Positions 25,217-33,394 of a stretch of DNA of 64,000 nucleotides are shown here, piece after piece (position 1 is the first letter of the stretch; each line of letters begins with the position of its first letter). The position numbers and the translations under genes were made by a program. The notes beneath the pieces were generated by a model. That model worked only from the letters and a program-made list of their open reading frames with translations, searched no databases and was not told the DNA's origin. Source of the stretch: a virus; the IMG/VR virus record IMGVR_UViG_3300030202_003256, positions 1 through 64,000 of that record; one strand, 5' to 3'.

Positions 25217-26044
25217 TTAATCTAAAAATTGAGAACCAAACGTGATAAGGTCCTTATTATAATTTTCTTTTATAAACTTTAAATAACCTTTGTGTTCACA
25301 CATTTTATCATACACAGTGTAATCAAATTTAATACCCCCTAATATTTTTTCAGGTGTTTTAATTGACATAAAATCTAAATTGTTAACTACAGGGTCATAT
25401 CTTTGGTTTATAAATGTAACTGGGTGGTTGTATTTAACATATTCATAATGTTTGTACCATAATTGTTTTAAAGCATAAAACCTAGTATTAATTGATTGTA
25501 GATGAATTACACCATAATCTTTAGTGTATTTTTTTCGTAGACTTACCTGTGGTGTCCTCGGAGTATGATACTTCCATAAAGCTAAATTAAATTTACCAGT
25601 GTACTTAAGTGGTAAGATAAAACTACGGTGATTACTTACATAAGACGGGTCATTCCTAGTCTCCCCTAAAGTATTGTTAACAACATTGTACCAATATAGG
25701 TAAGTATCCTCCGTTTCATAACTGTTAATAACATCGGTAAAGTTATTGACTAGGTTATCCGATAATAATTCATCACAATCCATAGCAATAACATGTGTAG
25801 CACCATTTTCTCTACTATACTCTAACATTCTAGACCTATTATGAGACTCATTAAATTCTTCTAACCCATCATTAATAATGACAGCTCTATCACCTAAATG
25901 ATTTTTTATAGTATTAACCGTATCGTCGGTTGAATTATCATTATAGAACACGAATTTTTCTATAGGATAATTAACCCATATAGGTAATAATTCAGTTAAC
26001 AATAACTCCTCATTTTTTGTCATTACATTAGCGTGTACTCTCAT
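25217..26044 (-). CDS. GT2-like glycosyltransferase
   Basis: The 275-residue protein has an N-terminus VHANVMTKNEELLLTELLPI and the GT-A metal motif in THVIAMDCDELLSDNLVN. FVFYNDNSTDDTVNTIKNHL is the nucleotide-contacting helix typical of the Glyco_tranf_2-like group. It lacks membrane segments. It is five bases from the next gene. Specificity cannot be read. Confidence 0.82.
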   Translation of the reverse strand: MRVHANVMTKNEELLLTELLPIWVNYPIEKFVFYNDNSTDDTVNTIKNHLGDRAVIINDGLEEFNESHNRSRMLEYSRENGATHVIAMDCDELLSDNLVNNFTDVINSYETEDTYLYWYNVVNNTLGETRNDPSYVSNHRSFILPLKYTGKFNLALWKYHTPRTPQVSLRKKYTKDYGVIHLQSINTRFYALKQLWYKHYEYVKYNHPVTFINQRYDPVVNNLDFMSIKTPEKILGGIKFDYTVYDKMCEHKGYLKFIKENYNKDLITFGSQFLD

Positions 26045-26048
26045 AGTT

Positions 26049-26741
26049 CTATATTATATTGTATAGATTAATGTATACATAATCAGTAAAATATGCATCA
26101 TCATCTAATATTTTATCATCCCCATCATAAGCTTGACCTATAAAATGTTTTGGGTCTCTTTTAAATTTATAAGGTTTAGATGGACCAAAAACATGACTAA
26201 AAAATTCGTCATGAGTAAATGAGTTTTGACTAACTAAAGGCCAAATTTTTTCTCTTAGAAAGTTTTGGTCTACTTGCCAAAAATCACCTTTTACATAATC
26301 GGATATTAACTCATTCATATTAGTTAAAACGTTTGCTTTGACACCCCACATACCACCTAAAATTTCTGTAGAATGATAAGGGTGGTCTCTCATAATATGA
26401 AAGTCAAAATCGCTATCTAACCACTCCTCTACAGCATACTTTTCTCTTAAAGTTAACCTACTATCAGTATCTCTAGATAACATAACACTAACACTCTTGT
26501 CTGCAGCGGCACTAAAACGCCAAAACATCCCAGTCCAATCACCTTCAACACCCATATCTATAATTTCTACATTATCAAACAACCTCAACTTATCAACTAT
26601 ATCTTTAGGTGTACTAGTACCAACGTAAAACCTACAAATCCAATCAGGGTATATTAGTTTGGCCAATTCAACATTTCTAATAGCTCCTTTAGTATACCTT
26701 GGGTCTTCACCCCATAAACTAAAACAAATTACTTTTTTCAT
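26049..26741 (-). CDS. Putative GT-A-like glycosyltransferase, DTDSR type
   Basis: The 230-residue protein begins VICFSLWGEDPRYTKGAIRN and contains SVMLSRDTDSRLTLREKYAV, in which the acidic DTD pair sits where GT-A enzymes hold the metal-binding DxD. GGMWGVKANVL follows as in some uncharacterised glycosyltransferases. Both neighbours are GT2 enzymes and its ATG overlaps the stop of one by four bases. The call is inference from fold-like motifs and context; no named family was recognised. Confidence 0.65.
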   Translation of the reverse strand: MKKVICFSLWGEDPRYTKGAIRNVELAKLIYPDWICRFYVGTSTPKDIVDKLRLFDNVEIIDMGVEGDWTGMFWRFSAAADKSVSVMLSRDTDSRLTLREKYAVEEWLDSDFDFHIMRDHPYHSTEILGGMWGVKANVLTNMNELISDYVKGDFWQVDQNFLREKIWPLVSQNSFTHDEFFSHVFGPSKPYKFKRDPKHFIGQAYDGDDKILDDDAYFTDYVYINLYNII

Positions 26742-27442
26742 CTATATAGTTTTCTTATTTCGGTATCTTGACTAACATGTTCTTGTAATGTAGAACGGTC
26801 AGAACTGACACCTTTAGGATTGTCGTAGTAAGTACCCACATAATCATTTAATTTTAAAAACTTACAACCTTTTTTAGATAATCTTAACCACATTTCGTAA
26901 TCACCAGAAATAGTATATTTTGGGTTAAATAGTCCATTTTTAACTATTGTGGATTTTTTTAATATAGGGAAGGGACCAAATATACAATTAGCTAAAAGTG
27001 TCTGGTGAGTATAGTTAGGCCAATTTTGTATGCCTTTTATAATTGTGTGTTTTTCATCACCACAAACCAGACTATTAGCATAAGTGATGTCCACTTCAGG
27101 GTTTTGTACCATTGTTTGGTATAAAGTTAGTAATCCACCAGGAAATAACCTGTCATCGGTATTAAAATTTATTACAAAATCAGTGTCACTAGACTCTATA
27201 GCCATATTCCAAGCTTCGTAAATAGTAACTCTAGTTTTATTTTCTATAACTTTTTTAGTTATCCCGTCTCTAAACTTATAATTTTTAATTGTTTTTAGGG
27301 AGTGGTCTGTAGAATTAGCGTCTACAAATATTATTGTAAAATTTTCTAGTAATTGGTTATTTACCGACTCCAGATAACCGTCAATCCACCTATCTGAATT
27401 ATAGTTTGAACATAGTACTGTTAGATTATCCATATTATACAA
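26738..27442 (-). CDS. Family 2 glycosyltransferase
   Basis: The 234-residue GT-A enzyme has an N-terminal NLTVLCSNYNSDRWIDGYLE and IFVDANSTDHSLKTIKNY, with the metal-binding motif in FVINFNTDDRLFPGGLLTLY. GDYEMWLRLSKKGCKFLKLN near the C-terminus is the usual acceptor-side segment with the catalytic-base region. It overlaps the tandem glycosyltransferase by eight bases. Substrates unknown. Confidence 0.87.
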   Translation of the reverse strand: MYNMDNLTVLCSNYNSDRWIDGYLESVNNQLLENFTIIFVDANSTDHSLKTIKNYKFRDGITKKVIENKTRVTIYEAWNMAIESSDTDFVINFNTDDRLFPGGLLTLYQTMVQNPEVDITYANSLVCGDEKHTIIKGIQNWPNYTHQTLLANCIFGPFPILKKSTIVKNGLFNPKYTISGDYEMWLRLSKKGCKFLKLNDYVGTYYDNPKGVSSDRSTLQEHVSQDTEIRKLYR

Positions 27443-28871
27443 ATGAGTTAAATGTGTTATTATCTAGTGGCATATAAATGGATTTTTTAGTTGGGTCTTC
27501 TATTAATCTATTTTTTAGTAATATTTTTTTATGGAGTGATTGTGTGTCTTTATTTGCTATGGTGGAAACAGTACCTTCACTTTCGTGATGGAAATAAACA
27601 AATAGTGGTTTAGGTATCCTTTTCCCAACGTAACCCTTCTGCATCATTCTTAACCACATATCATAATCCTCCCATCCTTTTAATTCCTCATCATAACCAT
27701 TTATAGAATCAAAAGCTTCTCTACTAAACATTGAACAATTAACAATAAAAGGACCATTAACTAATCTTTCTTTAGACCATTCCGGTCTCTTCTCCACCCC
27801 TTTCATTTGACCCTCATGTATAGTATCACAATATATAGGACTATAATTTTTATTTTGTTTTATGACTTTTAAACATTCCTCAACATAATTGGGATGCATT
27901 AAGTCATCTGAATCTAGAGGTAATATATATTCTCCCTTAGAGGATTTAATACCCACATTACGTGCTTTTGAGGGACCTCCGTTTTCTTGGAAGATTACCT
28001 TTGTATTAGGTATCTCTAGGTTTTTAAGTTTTATCTTTGTAAATTCGTCAGTAGAACCATCATCAACTATGACTATCTCTATATTTTTGTGTGTTTGATT
28101 AAATACCGACATAAGAGCTCTATCTAAAGTTCTTCCGTAATTATAGACTGGAATTATAATAGAAACTAATGGGTCATTTTTTTTAGGTTTAAATTCTGGC
28201 ATTACTAAACTAACCATAAGTGGTAAGTTTTCAGTATATTTTTCACTAAAAATAATTCTATTTTTTTCCCATTCTTGATTAGTCTGACCTATAGAAAGAT
28301 GAGTAATATCTATATTAGAAATAACACCAACCCTAACTCCTCTTAAAAAATTTTGTACACAAAAATTTAAATCATAAAAATGAAAACCAGTAACTGACTC
28401 ATCGAAAAACGTATCTAATTTATTTTTATTAACACCAAAAAATAAACCATCGACCAAAACTGAAGGTAGAATAGACGTTCCAAATCTTGGATTATATGTA
28501 GATAACCATCTTTTACCATCGTGTTCATGATAGACCTGGCCCATCATTTCTGAAGGTATCTCCCACCATTTTCCTGATTTTGGTAGGAATCTACATCCCG
28601 CAACACCTAATATTCCGTAATCAGATTTGTGAAAATGTTTAATTAGTTTTCTCCCCCAGTTTTTTGTGTCAAATTTTATGTCGTCATGACAAAATAAAAC
28701 AATATCATTTGTGGAATCTTTTAATCCCATGTTGTAGACTTCAGTTAATGAATATTTACCAGGATTTTCGTAAGGTAAAATTTCTATTTTATGAACTCCT
28801 GATGTTGATTTTATTAGTTTTATAAAATCTTCATTTATTTTTTTTGTACTAAATACTACTGATAATGACAT
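27435..28871 (-). CDS. Tandem two-domain GT2 glycosyltransferase
   Basis: The 478-residue protein contains two GT-A domains. The N-terminal domain (about residues 1-225) has LCHDDIKFDTKNWGRKL-like architecture, with FCHDDI as metal motif. The second domain starts near residue 235 at PLVSIIIPVYNYGRTLDRAL and has IVIVDDGSTDEFTK, ILPLDSDDLMHPNY and GYDEELKGWEDYDMWLRMMQ, a full GT2 set. Two-domain enzymes of this kind can add two sugars in sequence, as in capsule and O-antigen synthases. It is the largest transferase of the island and is located at its upstream end, next to dUTPase. Confidence 0.87.
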   Translation of the reverse strand: MSLSVVFSTKKINEDFIKLIKSTSGVHKIEILPYENPGKYSLTEVYNMGLKDSTNDIVLFCHDDIKFDTKNWGRKLIKHFHKSDYGILGVAGCRFLPKSGKWWEIPSEMMGQVYHEHDGKRWLSTYNPRFGTSILPSVLVDGLFFGVNKNKLDTFFDESVTGFHFYDLNFCVQNFLRGVRVGVISNIDITHLSIGQTNQEWEKNRIIFSEKYTENLPLMVSLVMPEFKPKKNDPLVSIIIPVYNYGRTLDRALMSVFNQTHKNIEIVIVDDGSTDEFTKIKLKNLEIPNTKVIFQENGGPSKARNVGIKSSKGEYILPLDSDDLMHPNYVEECLKVIKQNKNYSPIYCDTIHEGQMKGVEKRPEWSKERLVNGPFIVNCSMFSREAFDSINGYDEELKGWEDYDMWLRMMQKGYVGKRIPKPLFVYFHHESEGTVSTIANKDTQSLHKKILLKNRLIEDPTKKSIYMPLDNNTFNSFV

Positions 28872-28874
28872 TTT

Positions 28875-29480
28875 TTAATTTATTCCTGTTGAACCGAACC
28901 CACCATCACTTCTGTTGGTTTCATTTAATTTATTTTTTTTATTTAATCTACACCATCTACCAGAAATTACTGGAGATACTACAGCTTGAGCAATTCTATC
29001 ACCATGACTAATTTTGAAGTCTTCTTTACCTAGGTTTACTAAAATGACTTTAATTTCTCCTGTATAACCACGGTCTACCGTACCAGGTGTATTTAAAACA
29101 GTTATACCATTTTTTGCAGCCAAACCACTTCTTGGTCTAACCTGAATTTCCATACTTTCAGGTAATTCAAAATGTAAACCAGTTGGTATTAATTTTATTT
29201 CACTAGATTTTAAAATAATATCACCCTCTAAGTTAGCTCTTAAATCCATACCACTATCATCTAGGTATTTATGTTTTGGGTCTTCGTTAGTAGACTTGTT
29301 TACAAAATTAACTTGTATTTTTAATTTTTCTTTAGCTCCTTCCACACTATCTTCTTCCATTTTTTTAATAGTTTCCTCATCTAGACCCACACTTCTAAGA
29401 ATTGCTGAGTCATCCATTTTTTTTGGGTTATCCTTAGCTAAAGACATTATTTCTTTCCAGGTGTTACTATTTTTATCCAT
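28875..29480 (-). CDS. dut: dUTP diphosphatase with N-terminal extension
   Basis: All five motifs of trimeric dUTPases are present in order: DSGMDL, RPRSGLAAKNGI, GTVDRGYTGEI, DRIAQ and the C-terminal RSDGGFGSTG. The enzyme converts dUTP to dUMP and PPi, preventing uracil incorporation and feeding thymidylate synthesis. The conserved domain begins only at about residue 52 (KIQVNFVNKSTNEDPKHKYL). The first 50 residues are an acidic, helical extension (NTWKEIMSLAKDNPKKMDDS) not typical of dUTPases. The start overlaps the stop of the following small gene by eight bases. Confidence 0.94.
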   Translation of the reverse strand: MDKNSNTWKEIMSLAKDNPKKMDDSAILRSVGLDEETIKKMEEDSVEGAKEKLKIQVNFVNKSTNEDPKHKYLDDSGMDLRANLEGDIILKSSEIKLIPTGLHFELPESMEIQVRPRSGLAAKNGITVLNTPGTVDRGYTGEIKVILVNLGKEDFKISHGDRIAQAVVSPVISGRWCRLNKKNKLNETNRSDGGFGSTGIN

Positions 29481-29703
29481 AGTATTTTGGTGTTAGTTGA
29501 GGGTGTAGAATATCCTCGAAGGGAGCTTTCACAATAGATACTATTTCTGAATCCCTAGTGTCTTCCGCTAAATAAGAAGCTAATCTTTTATTTACCTCAA
29601 AAAGAGATTCCGCTTCAACGATATATTTAAATTTTTTAACTTTCGCATTCCCTTCGTTATCTATAACTCCAGTTTCAAATGCTATAATTGCTTGGTAATA
29701 CAT
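29473..29703 (-). CDS. Small protein, DUF4494-like
   Basis: The 76-residue protein starts YYQAIIAFETGVIDNEGNAK and continues with KKFKYIVEAESLFEVNKRLA. This short beta-alpha layout resembles DUF4494 proteins, found in Bacteroidota and their phages; the identification is tentative. It is six bases from the end of the CDGSH gene and overlaps dUTPase, so it belongs to this small-gene operon. Function unknown. Confidence 0.6.
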   Translation of the reverse strand: MYYQAIIAFETGVIDNEGNAKVKKFKYIVEAESLFEVNKRLASYLAEDTRDSEIVSIVKAPFEDILHPQLTPKYYG

Positions 29704-29709
29704 ATTTTT

Positions 29710-29889
29710 TTATCCTTTAAATTTTTCTGATTTATGTGTTCCATCACACATTGGTTGACTCTTGCTTTTACCACATCTACACAACGCATAATTTTCACTA
29801 ACTGTCACTTTTTTACCACCTTTAGTTACTGTGGTTTCTCCTTTGACCAATATAGGTCCATTTTCCATAATATTAATTTCTACTGCCAT
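29710..29889 (-). CDS. CDGSH-type iron-sulfur protein
   Basis: A 59-residue frame runs from ATG 29889 to TAA 29710-29712. Residues 37-52 read CRCGKSKSQPMCDGTH, exactly the CDGSH pattern C-x-C-x2-(S/T)-x3-P-x-C-D-G-(S/A/T)-H, in which three Cys and one His hold a [2Fe-2S] cluster. The protein has a single copy of the motif and no membrane anchor, so it is of the soluble bacterial type. It probably carries an electron or cluster-transfer activity. It is tucked between a DUF4494-like gene and a 91-residue gene and is easy to miss because of its length. Confidence 0.9.
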   Translation of the reverse strand: MAVEINIMENGPILVKGETTVTKGGKKVTVSENYALCRCGKSKSQPMCDGTHKSEKFKG

Positions 29890-29899
29890 TTTTCTTTTT

Positions 29900-30175
29900 T
29901 TAATCTAATAAGACCATATAAGCCTCTTTATTATTTATTCTAAACCATTCTAAGGCTTTATGTAAATCAGCGACCATCTTAGGTGTGGTCATACCCATTT
30001 GTACAATCATTTGAGTGCCCATTATAAAGTCATACATTGACAATTCTTCACCGGTAAGTTTATATTCTTCTCCGGAAAAAGGATTTCGTACCTTATCCCC
30101 CTCTTCGTATACTTCACCGTCAAACCATTCTGGTAATTTATTTTTTTCCATTTTTATTTTTTTTGTCCCATTCAT
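29900..30175 (-). CDS. Small conserved-looking protein, unknown
   Basis: The 91-residue product has the core KLPEWFDGEVYEEGDKVRNP, FSGEEYKLTGEELSMYDFIM and a helical C-terminus (MVADLHKALEWFRINNKEAY). A similar short protein is familiar from marine phages, but no function is known. The ATG at 30175 overlaps the preceding membrane-protein gene by 38 bases; an internal ATG at 30151 (MEKNKLPEW) gives a 14-base overlap and may be the true start. Confidence 0.65.
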   Translation of the reverse strand: MNGTKKIKMEKNKLPEWFDGEVYEEGDKVRNPFSGEEYKLTGEELSMYDFIMGTQMIVQMGMTTPKMVADLHKALEWFRINNKEAYMVLLD

Positions 30176-30287
30176 TTAAATCCTTCATAAATTTTTTATG
30201 ATTTTCTACTCTTTGACCTTCAGCTATAGCATACCTACCTAAATAATATATTCCCACTATAACTGTTAATAATATTAATGTCTCCAT
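30138..30287 (-). CDS. Single-pass membrane micro-protein
   Basis: The 49-residue frame from ATG 30287 encodes METLILLTVIVGIYYLGRYA, a transmembrane helix of about 16 residues, followed by a charged cytoplasmic tail rich in Lys, Asn and Glu. It overlaps the downstream gene and lies one base from the upstream one, fitting the compact small-gene operon. Function unknown; a membrane partner or host-takeover peptide is possible. Confidence 0.6.
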   Translation of the reverse strand: METLILLTVIVGIYYLGRYAIAEGQRVENHKKFMKDLNEWDKKNKNGKK

Positions 30288-30288
30288 T

Positions 30289-30720
30289 TTACATATATTC
30301 GTTAACCGCTTCGTAAATTAATTCTTGTTCTTCTTCATTAAAATTTTCTTCACCTTCTACAAATGTCGCGTCACCACCATGTTCATCACTATATTCCTCT
30401 ACTATAAACTTATGTTCACCATAAGAACCATAAGCTTCAAACTTAAATGCAAACCAAGTTTCATAATTGTTTTCGATATATACCTTATCGTCACCGGCCT
30501 CATCAAGTGTGTCGACGTAAGTCATATCATCTAATTGTTCAAAAATAAAATCCTTATCTTCATCAGTGAAATTTTCTTCACCTTCCATGTAAACAAGTTC
30601 TCTTTCGTCATTCATATCTTGCATACTAACTTTAAAATCTTTTCCTTTATACTTTCCAATGTAAGTGTGTTTGCCCTCTTCGTGGGTCTTTACTTTGTCA
30701 TTAATTATTACTTCTGCCAT
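30289..30720 (-). CDS. Acidic protein with internal duplication, unknown
   Basis: The 143-residue protein is rich in Glu, Asp and Tyr. It contains two similar halves: VYMEGEENFTDEDKDFIFEQ near residues 43-62 and TFVEGEENFNEEEQELIYEA near residues 118-137, both preceded by YKGKDFKV- and YGEHKFIV-like strands. The duplication suggests two copies of one small beta-alpha domain. No family was recognised. It is two bases from the membrane micro-protein and 12 bases from a glycosyltransferase. Confidence 0.65.
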   Translation of the reverse strand: MAEVIINDKVKTHEEGKHTYIGKYKGKDFKVSMQDMNDERELVYMEGEENFTDEDKDFIFEQLDDMTYVDTLDEAGDDKVYIENNYETWFAFKFEAYGSYGEHKFIVEEYSDEHGGDATFVEGEENFNEEEQELIYEAVNEYM

Positions 30721-30731
30721 TTTTTTAATTT

Positions 30732-31967
30732 TTATGATTTTCTTATTAATTCTTTATACCAGTCAGCTCTTTTTTCTGTGACGGTTTTTAGATTATAGTG
30801 TGGTACCATACTTTCGTGAAGTTTTTCACCAAGGTCTTCAACCAAAGACGGATTATCTATTAATCTTTTAACGTGTTGGAACCACTGTTTGTGGTTTTTA
30901 TGTGTATCAACCAATAAAGAGTTACCTTTTGGGTCGATAGTTCCCCCTCTTTGTACAGCATTTACACAATCAACTGTATAAGGACCAAAATCCTGAGCTA
31001 TTAAAGCTTTTTTATGGAACGCAGCTTCAATTACTTTTAACTGTGATTTTACCTTGTTAAATATATGTTCTTTTAGGGGAGCTATACTAACATCAAAATA
31101 GTTATAGTTTGACGCGTAAGTAGTTATTGGTTTTGTCCAAACCCTTCTGTAGACAGAATCCAAATCACCACTAATACCTTTCTTCTGAAAACTTAATAGT
31201 TCATCCTTATATTCCCCATCAATTATCCTGTAATCATCTGTAAATAACTTTTCATACTTATACCACACAGATTCTTTAGGTGTTATTGGTCTTTGAGTTT
31301 GTTTACCAGTTCTTTCATCAAAAACAGTCATACTACCTCTTAAGTCATAACCACATAAAACAAATTGGAATTTGTCTTTTTTAGCTGATTGTACTCTACC
31401 AGCTAAACCATGTAAAATATTTAAATCCTCTATGTGAGAAGAACCACCTAACCAACCAATCCTAACTTTATCTGATTTAGTTGGTTGTGGGATGTATTGT
31501 TTTTCTTCCATATCTACAGCATTAGGAAATACCTCTACATTTTTATTTTGTCTAGATATTTCTGAAGCAAAAACTTTAGTAGTTGTGGTAACATATCCAG
31601 CAAGTCTTATATTTTCTTGTATCTTTACATCGATACCATTCTTTTTGACTATGTGGTGTGCTGGATGGTCAGGAGTAGGTAACCAATAGTCATCAATGTC
31701 CATAACATGGGGTATTCCCCATCCAGTTAATCTTTTTGCTACTGCTTTGGAGGCATCGTAGTCCGGACCAATACTTCTATGGTAATGTACTAAATCATAC
31801 TGTTTCCACCACATATCATCATGATATGGTGGGTCATAAACAATATCCACCCAAAAATCTTCTGGATACATATTTTGTAAGTAAGTATGTGGGTCTACAG
31901 ACCTAAACTTTGACACCCCTGTTCTGTCACTTGGTAAAACGAGAATTTTATATTTTGATTTTTTCAT
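30732..31967 (-). CDS. GT4-like glycosyltransferase (GT-B)
   Basis: The 411-residue protein has two Rossmann-like halves. The N-terminal part (YKILVLPSDRTGVSKFRSVD) has a basic loop and DLVHYHRSIGPDYDASKAVA. The C-terminal domain begins at RIGWLGGSSHIEDLNILHGL with the donor-binding elements and FDVSIAPLKEHIFNKVKSQL, the usual GT4 Glu/Lys region, near residues 290-310. It is separated from the main glycan island by the small-gene block, and it is the first gene after the virion-associated genes. Confidence 0.8.
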   Translation of the reverse strand: MKKSKYKILVLPSDRTGVSKFRSVDPHTYLQNMYPEDFWVDIVYDPPYHDDMWWKQYDLVHYHRSIGPDYDASKAVAKRLTGWGIPHVMDIDDYWLPTPDHPAHHIVKKNGIDVKIQENIRLAGYVTTTTKVFASEISRQNKNVEVFPNAVDMEEKQYIPQPTKSDKVRIGWLGGSSHIEDLNILHGLAGRVQSAKKDKFQFVLCGYDLRGSMTVFDERTGKQTQRPITPKESVWYKYEKLFTDDYRIIDGEYKDELLSFQKKGISGDLDSVYRRVWTKPITTYASNYNYFDVSIAPLKEHIFNKVKSQLKVIEAAFHKKALIAQDFGPYTVDCVNAVQRGGTIDPKGNSLLVDTHKNHKQWFQHVKRLIDNPSLVEDLGEKLHESMVPHYNLKTVTEKRADWYKELIRKS

Positions 31968-32018
31968 ACTTCAATAATAAAGTATTATATTGAATATGTC
32001 AAAGGGGTTTAAGGGTAT

Positions 32019-32624
32019 TTATTTAACAGTTTTACTAGAAGTTATTTTCCCATAAAAAATCTTATCACCAACTCTGAATTGGAAATTTTCATCAGCATCT
32101 TTCTTAAGACCTATAGTCTCATTAAGTAATTCTTTTACTGATTCTTTAATTATAGATTTTAAATTTTTAGAAGTTATTTTTTTAGTAGATTTTGTTGTGG
32201 TTGGTTGTGGTACTTGTTGAGTTACCTGTTGTTCTGAAGAAGTTAATCCCTGTTTAGACATTTGTTCTTGTACACCAGATAAAAATTCTTCAGTTAATCC
32301 AACACCACCACCATTAAAAGGGATATCCGGTATAGGATTATCAATCATAGCTTTTTTAATCGCGTCAGGTAATCTAGAGCTGTTTATCCTATCTTCGGTT
32401 AAATTTTTTTTTGGTGATAGGTCTTGCCTCCCAGAAGCCATATCAACACTAGGTAATGACTGAGGTATTTGTTGTTGTGGTGGTTGTGACATCAACCCAC
32501 TAGAGTCAGTAAGATTAGCTTGTGATAAACTAACGTTTCCTTTTGAGAAGTTTCCAGCGTCTACCTTACCCATCACTTTTTTAGCGTTTATTAAAGATTG
32601 TTGTAATGTTGTCATATTTGCCAT
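32019..32624 (-). CDS. Disordered protein with capsid-targeting-like helix, probably virion-associated
   Basis: The 201-residue protein is rich in Ser, Gln, Pro and Lys and looks largely disordered from residue 15 to 140. The C-terminal third holds KITSKNLKSIIKESVKELLN (about residues 153-172), the recurrent amphipathic helix ending in (I/L/V)xE-like positions. After it, NFQFRVGDKIFYGKITSSKT reads like a short beta domain. It is four bases from the WYL-like gene. Late structural or internal-head protein is the best guess. Confidence 0.6.
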   Translation of the reverse strand: MANMTTLQQSLINAKKVMGKVDAGNFSKGNVSLSQANLTDSSGLMSQPPQQQIPQSLPSVDMASGRQDLSPKKNLTEDRINSSRLPDAIKKAMIDNPIPDIPFNGGGVGLTEEFLSGVQEQMSKQGLTSSEQQVTQQVPQPTTTKSTKKITSKNLKSIIKESVKELLNETIGLKKDADENFQFRVGDKIFYGKITSSKTVK

Positions 32625-32628
32625 AGTT

Positions 32629-33030
32629 TTAAAATTTTGAGTTGTACATCATTCTATCCATAGAATTATCTCCTGAAGGATTATATAGTGGAGGTTCACC
32701 AAAAGTCAAGAATAAACTATCATCACCTTTCTGAGGCTTCATACTTTTTATCCTATCAACCCTAAATAATCTCCAGTCTGGTAAAGGTATACCTTTTTCA
32801 TTAACTTTTAAAGAGGGTCCAGAGGTTTGGTATGCTCGTACTACTGGGTTATTTTTTTTGGAATACCCATAAGCTACTGGTTGTATAACTCTAACTTGAC
32901 TTCCTTGTGGTAATTTTTCATCGTCCATATAACGTAATTCACAAGTGTGTTTATTAGTAATAGCATCTTTTATAACACTATTAGAAACTTGTTCACTTAG
33001 TAAGTCTATTAAAGAGTTAAGTAAATTCAT
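32629..33030 (-). CDS. Stand-alone WYL-like domain protein
   Basis: I place the start at 33030 (MNLLNSLIDLLSEQV), because TAAAATG couples it to the upstream stop. That gives 133 residues. The core IKDAITNKHTCELRYMDDEK, then VRVIQPVAYGYSKKNNPVVR and DWRLFRVDRIKSMKPQKGDD follows the WYL-domain order of strands, a small ligand-sensing beta fold related to SH3/Sm. No helix-turn-helix is attached, so it is not a normal WYL regulator. Surrounding genes look virion-associated. Similarity is by eye, so the call is tentative. Confidence 0.6.
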   Translation of the reverse strand: MNLLNSLIDLLSEQVSNSVIKDAITNKHTCELRYMDDEKLPQGSQVRVIQPVAYGYSKKNNPVVRAYQTSGPSLKVNEKGIPLPDWRLFRVDRIKSMKPQKGDDSLFLTFGEPPLYNPSGDNSMDRMMYNSKF

Positions 33031-33031
33031 T

Positions 33032-33388
33032 TTAAGCTGGTGGTGTATTAGTAGAAGCAACAAATCCAGGACCTGAATCTAAATTTCCAGCACTGTACTC
33101 ATTCTTTTTACTAAAAGCGTTAGTTTTTAAATTATTATTTCTTCCTGTGTTAGCTTCACCATTACCAAAAATATCTGTACGAGTACCTATATCCTCACCA
33201 AAAACGTCTAAGTAGTTGGCGTTACCCCTACCTTTATCGTCTCCGTTTGCTAAAGCATTTGGATGGTTAGCACTGTAACCATCACTATCGGATACTGGAT
33301 AAACATTCTTAACTAAGTTTTGATTTCTGTATTTTGCAGCTAATTCTGTTAATTTTTCACCTGGTTTGTTTTGTGTGTAATCTGGCAT
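33032..33388 (-). CDS. Low-complexity protein, probably structural
   Basis: The 118-residue protein is rich in Asn, Gly, Asp and Ser (ANPN-like: NPNALANGDDKGRGNANYLD) and appears mostly disordered. An N-terminal helix (GEKLTELAAKYRNQNLVKNV) is the only obvious ordered part. It is six bases from one gene and coupled by TAAAATG to the WYL-like one. Function unknown; adjacency to other small acidic genes suggests a virion or assembly role. Confidence 0.5.
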   Translation of the reverse strand: MPDYTQNKPGEKLTELAAKYRNQNLVKNVYPVSDSDGYSANHPNALANGDDKGRGNANYLDVFGEDIGTRTDIFGNGEANTGRNNNLKTNAFSKKNEYSAGNLDSGPGFVASTNTPPA

Positions 33389-33394
33389 AATTTT

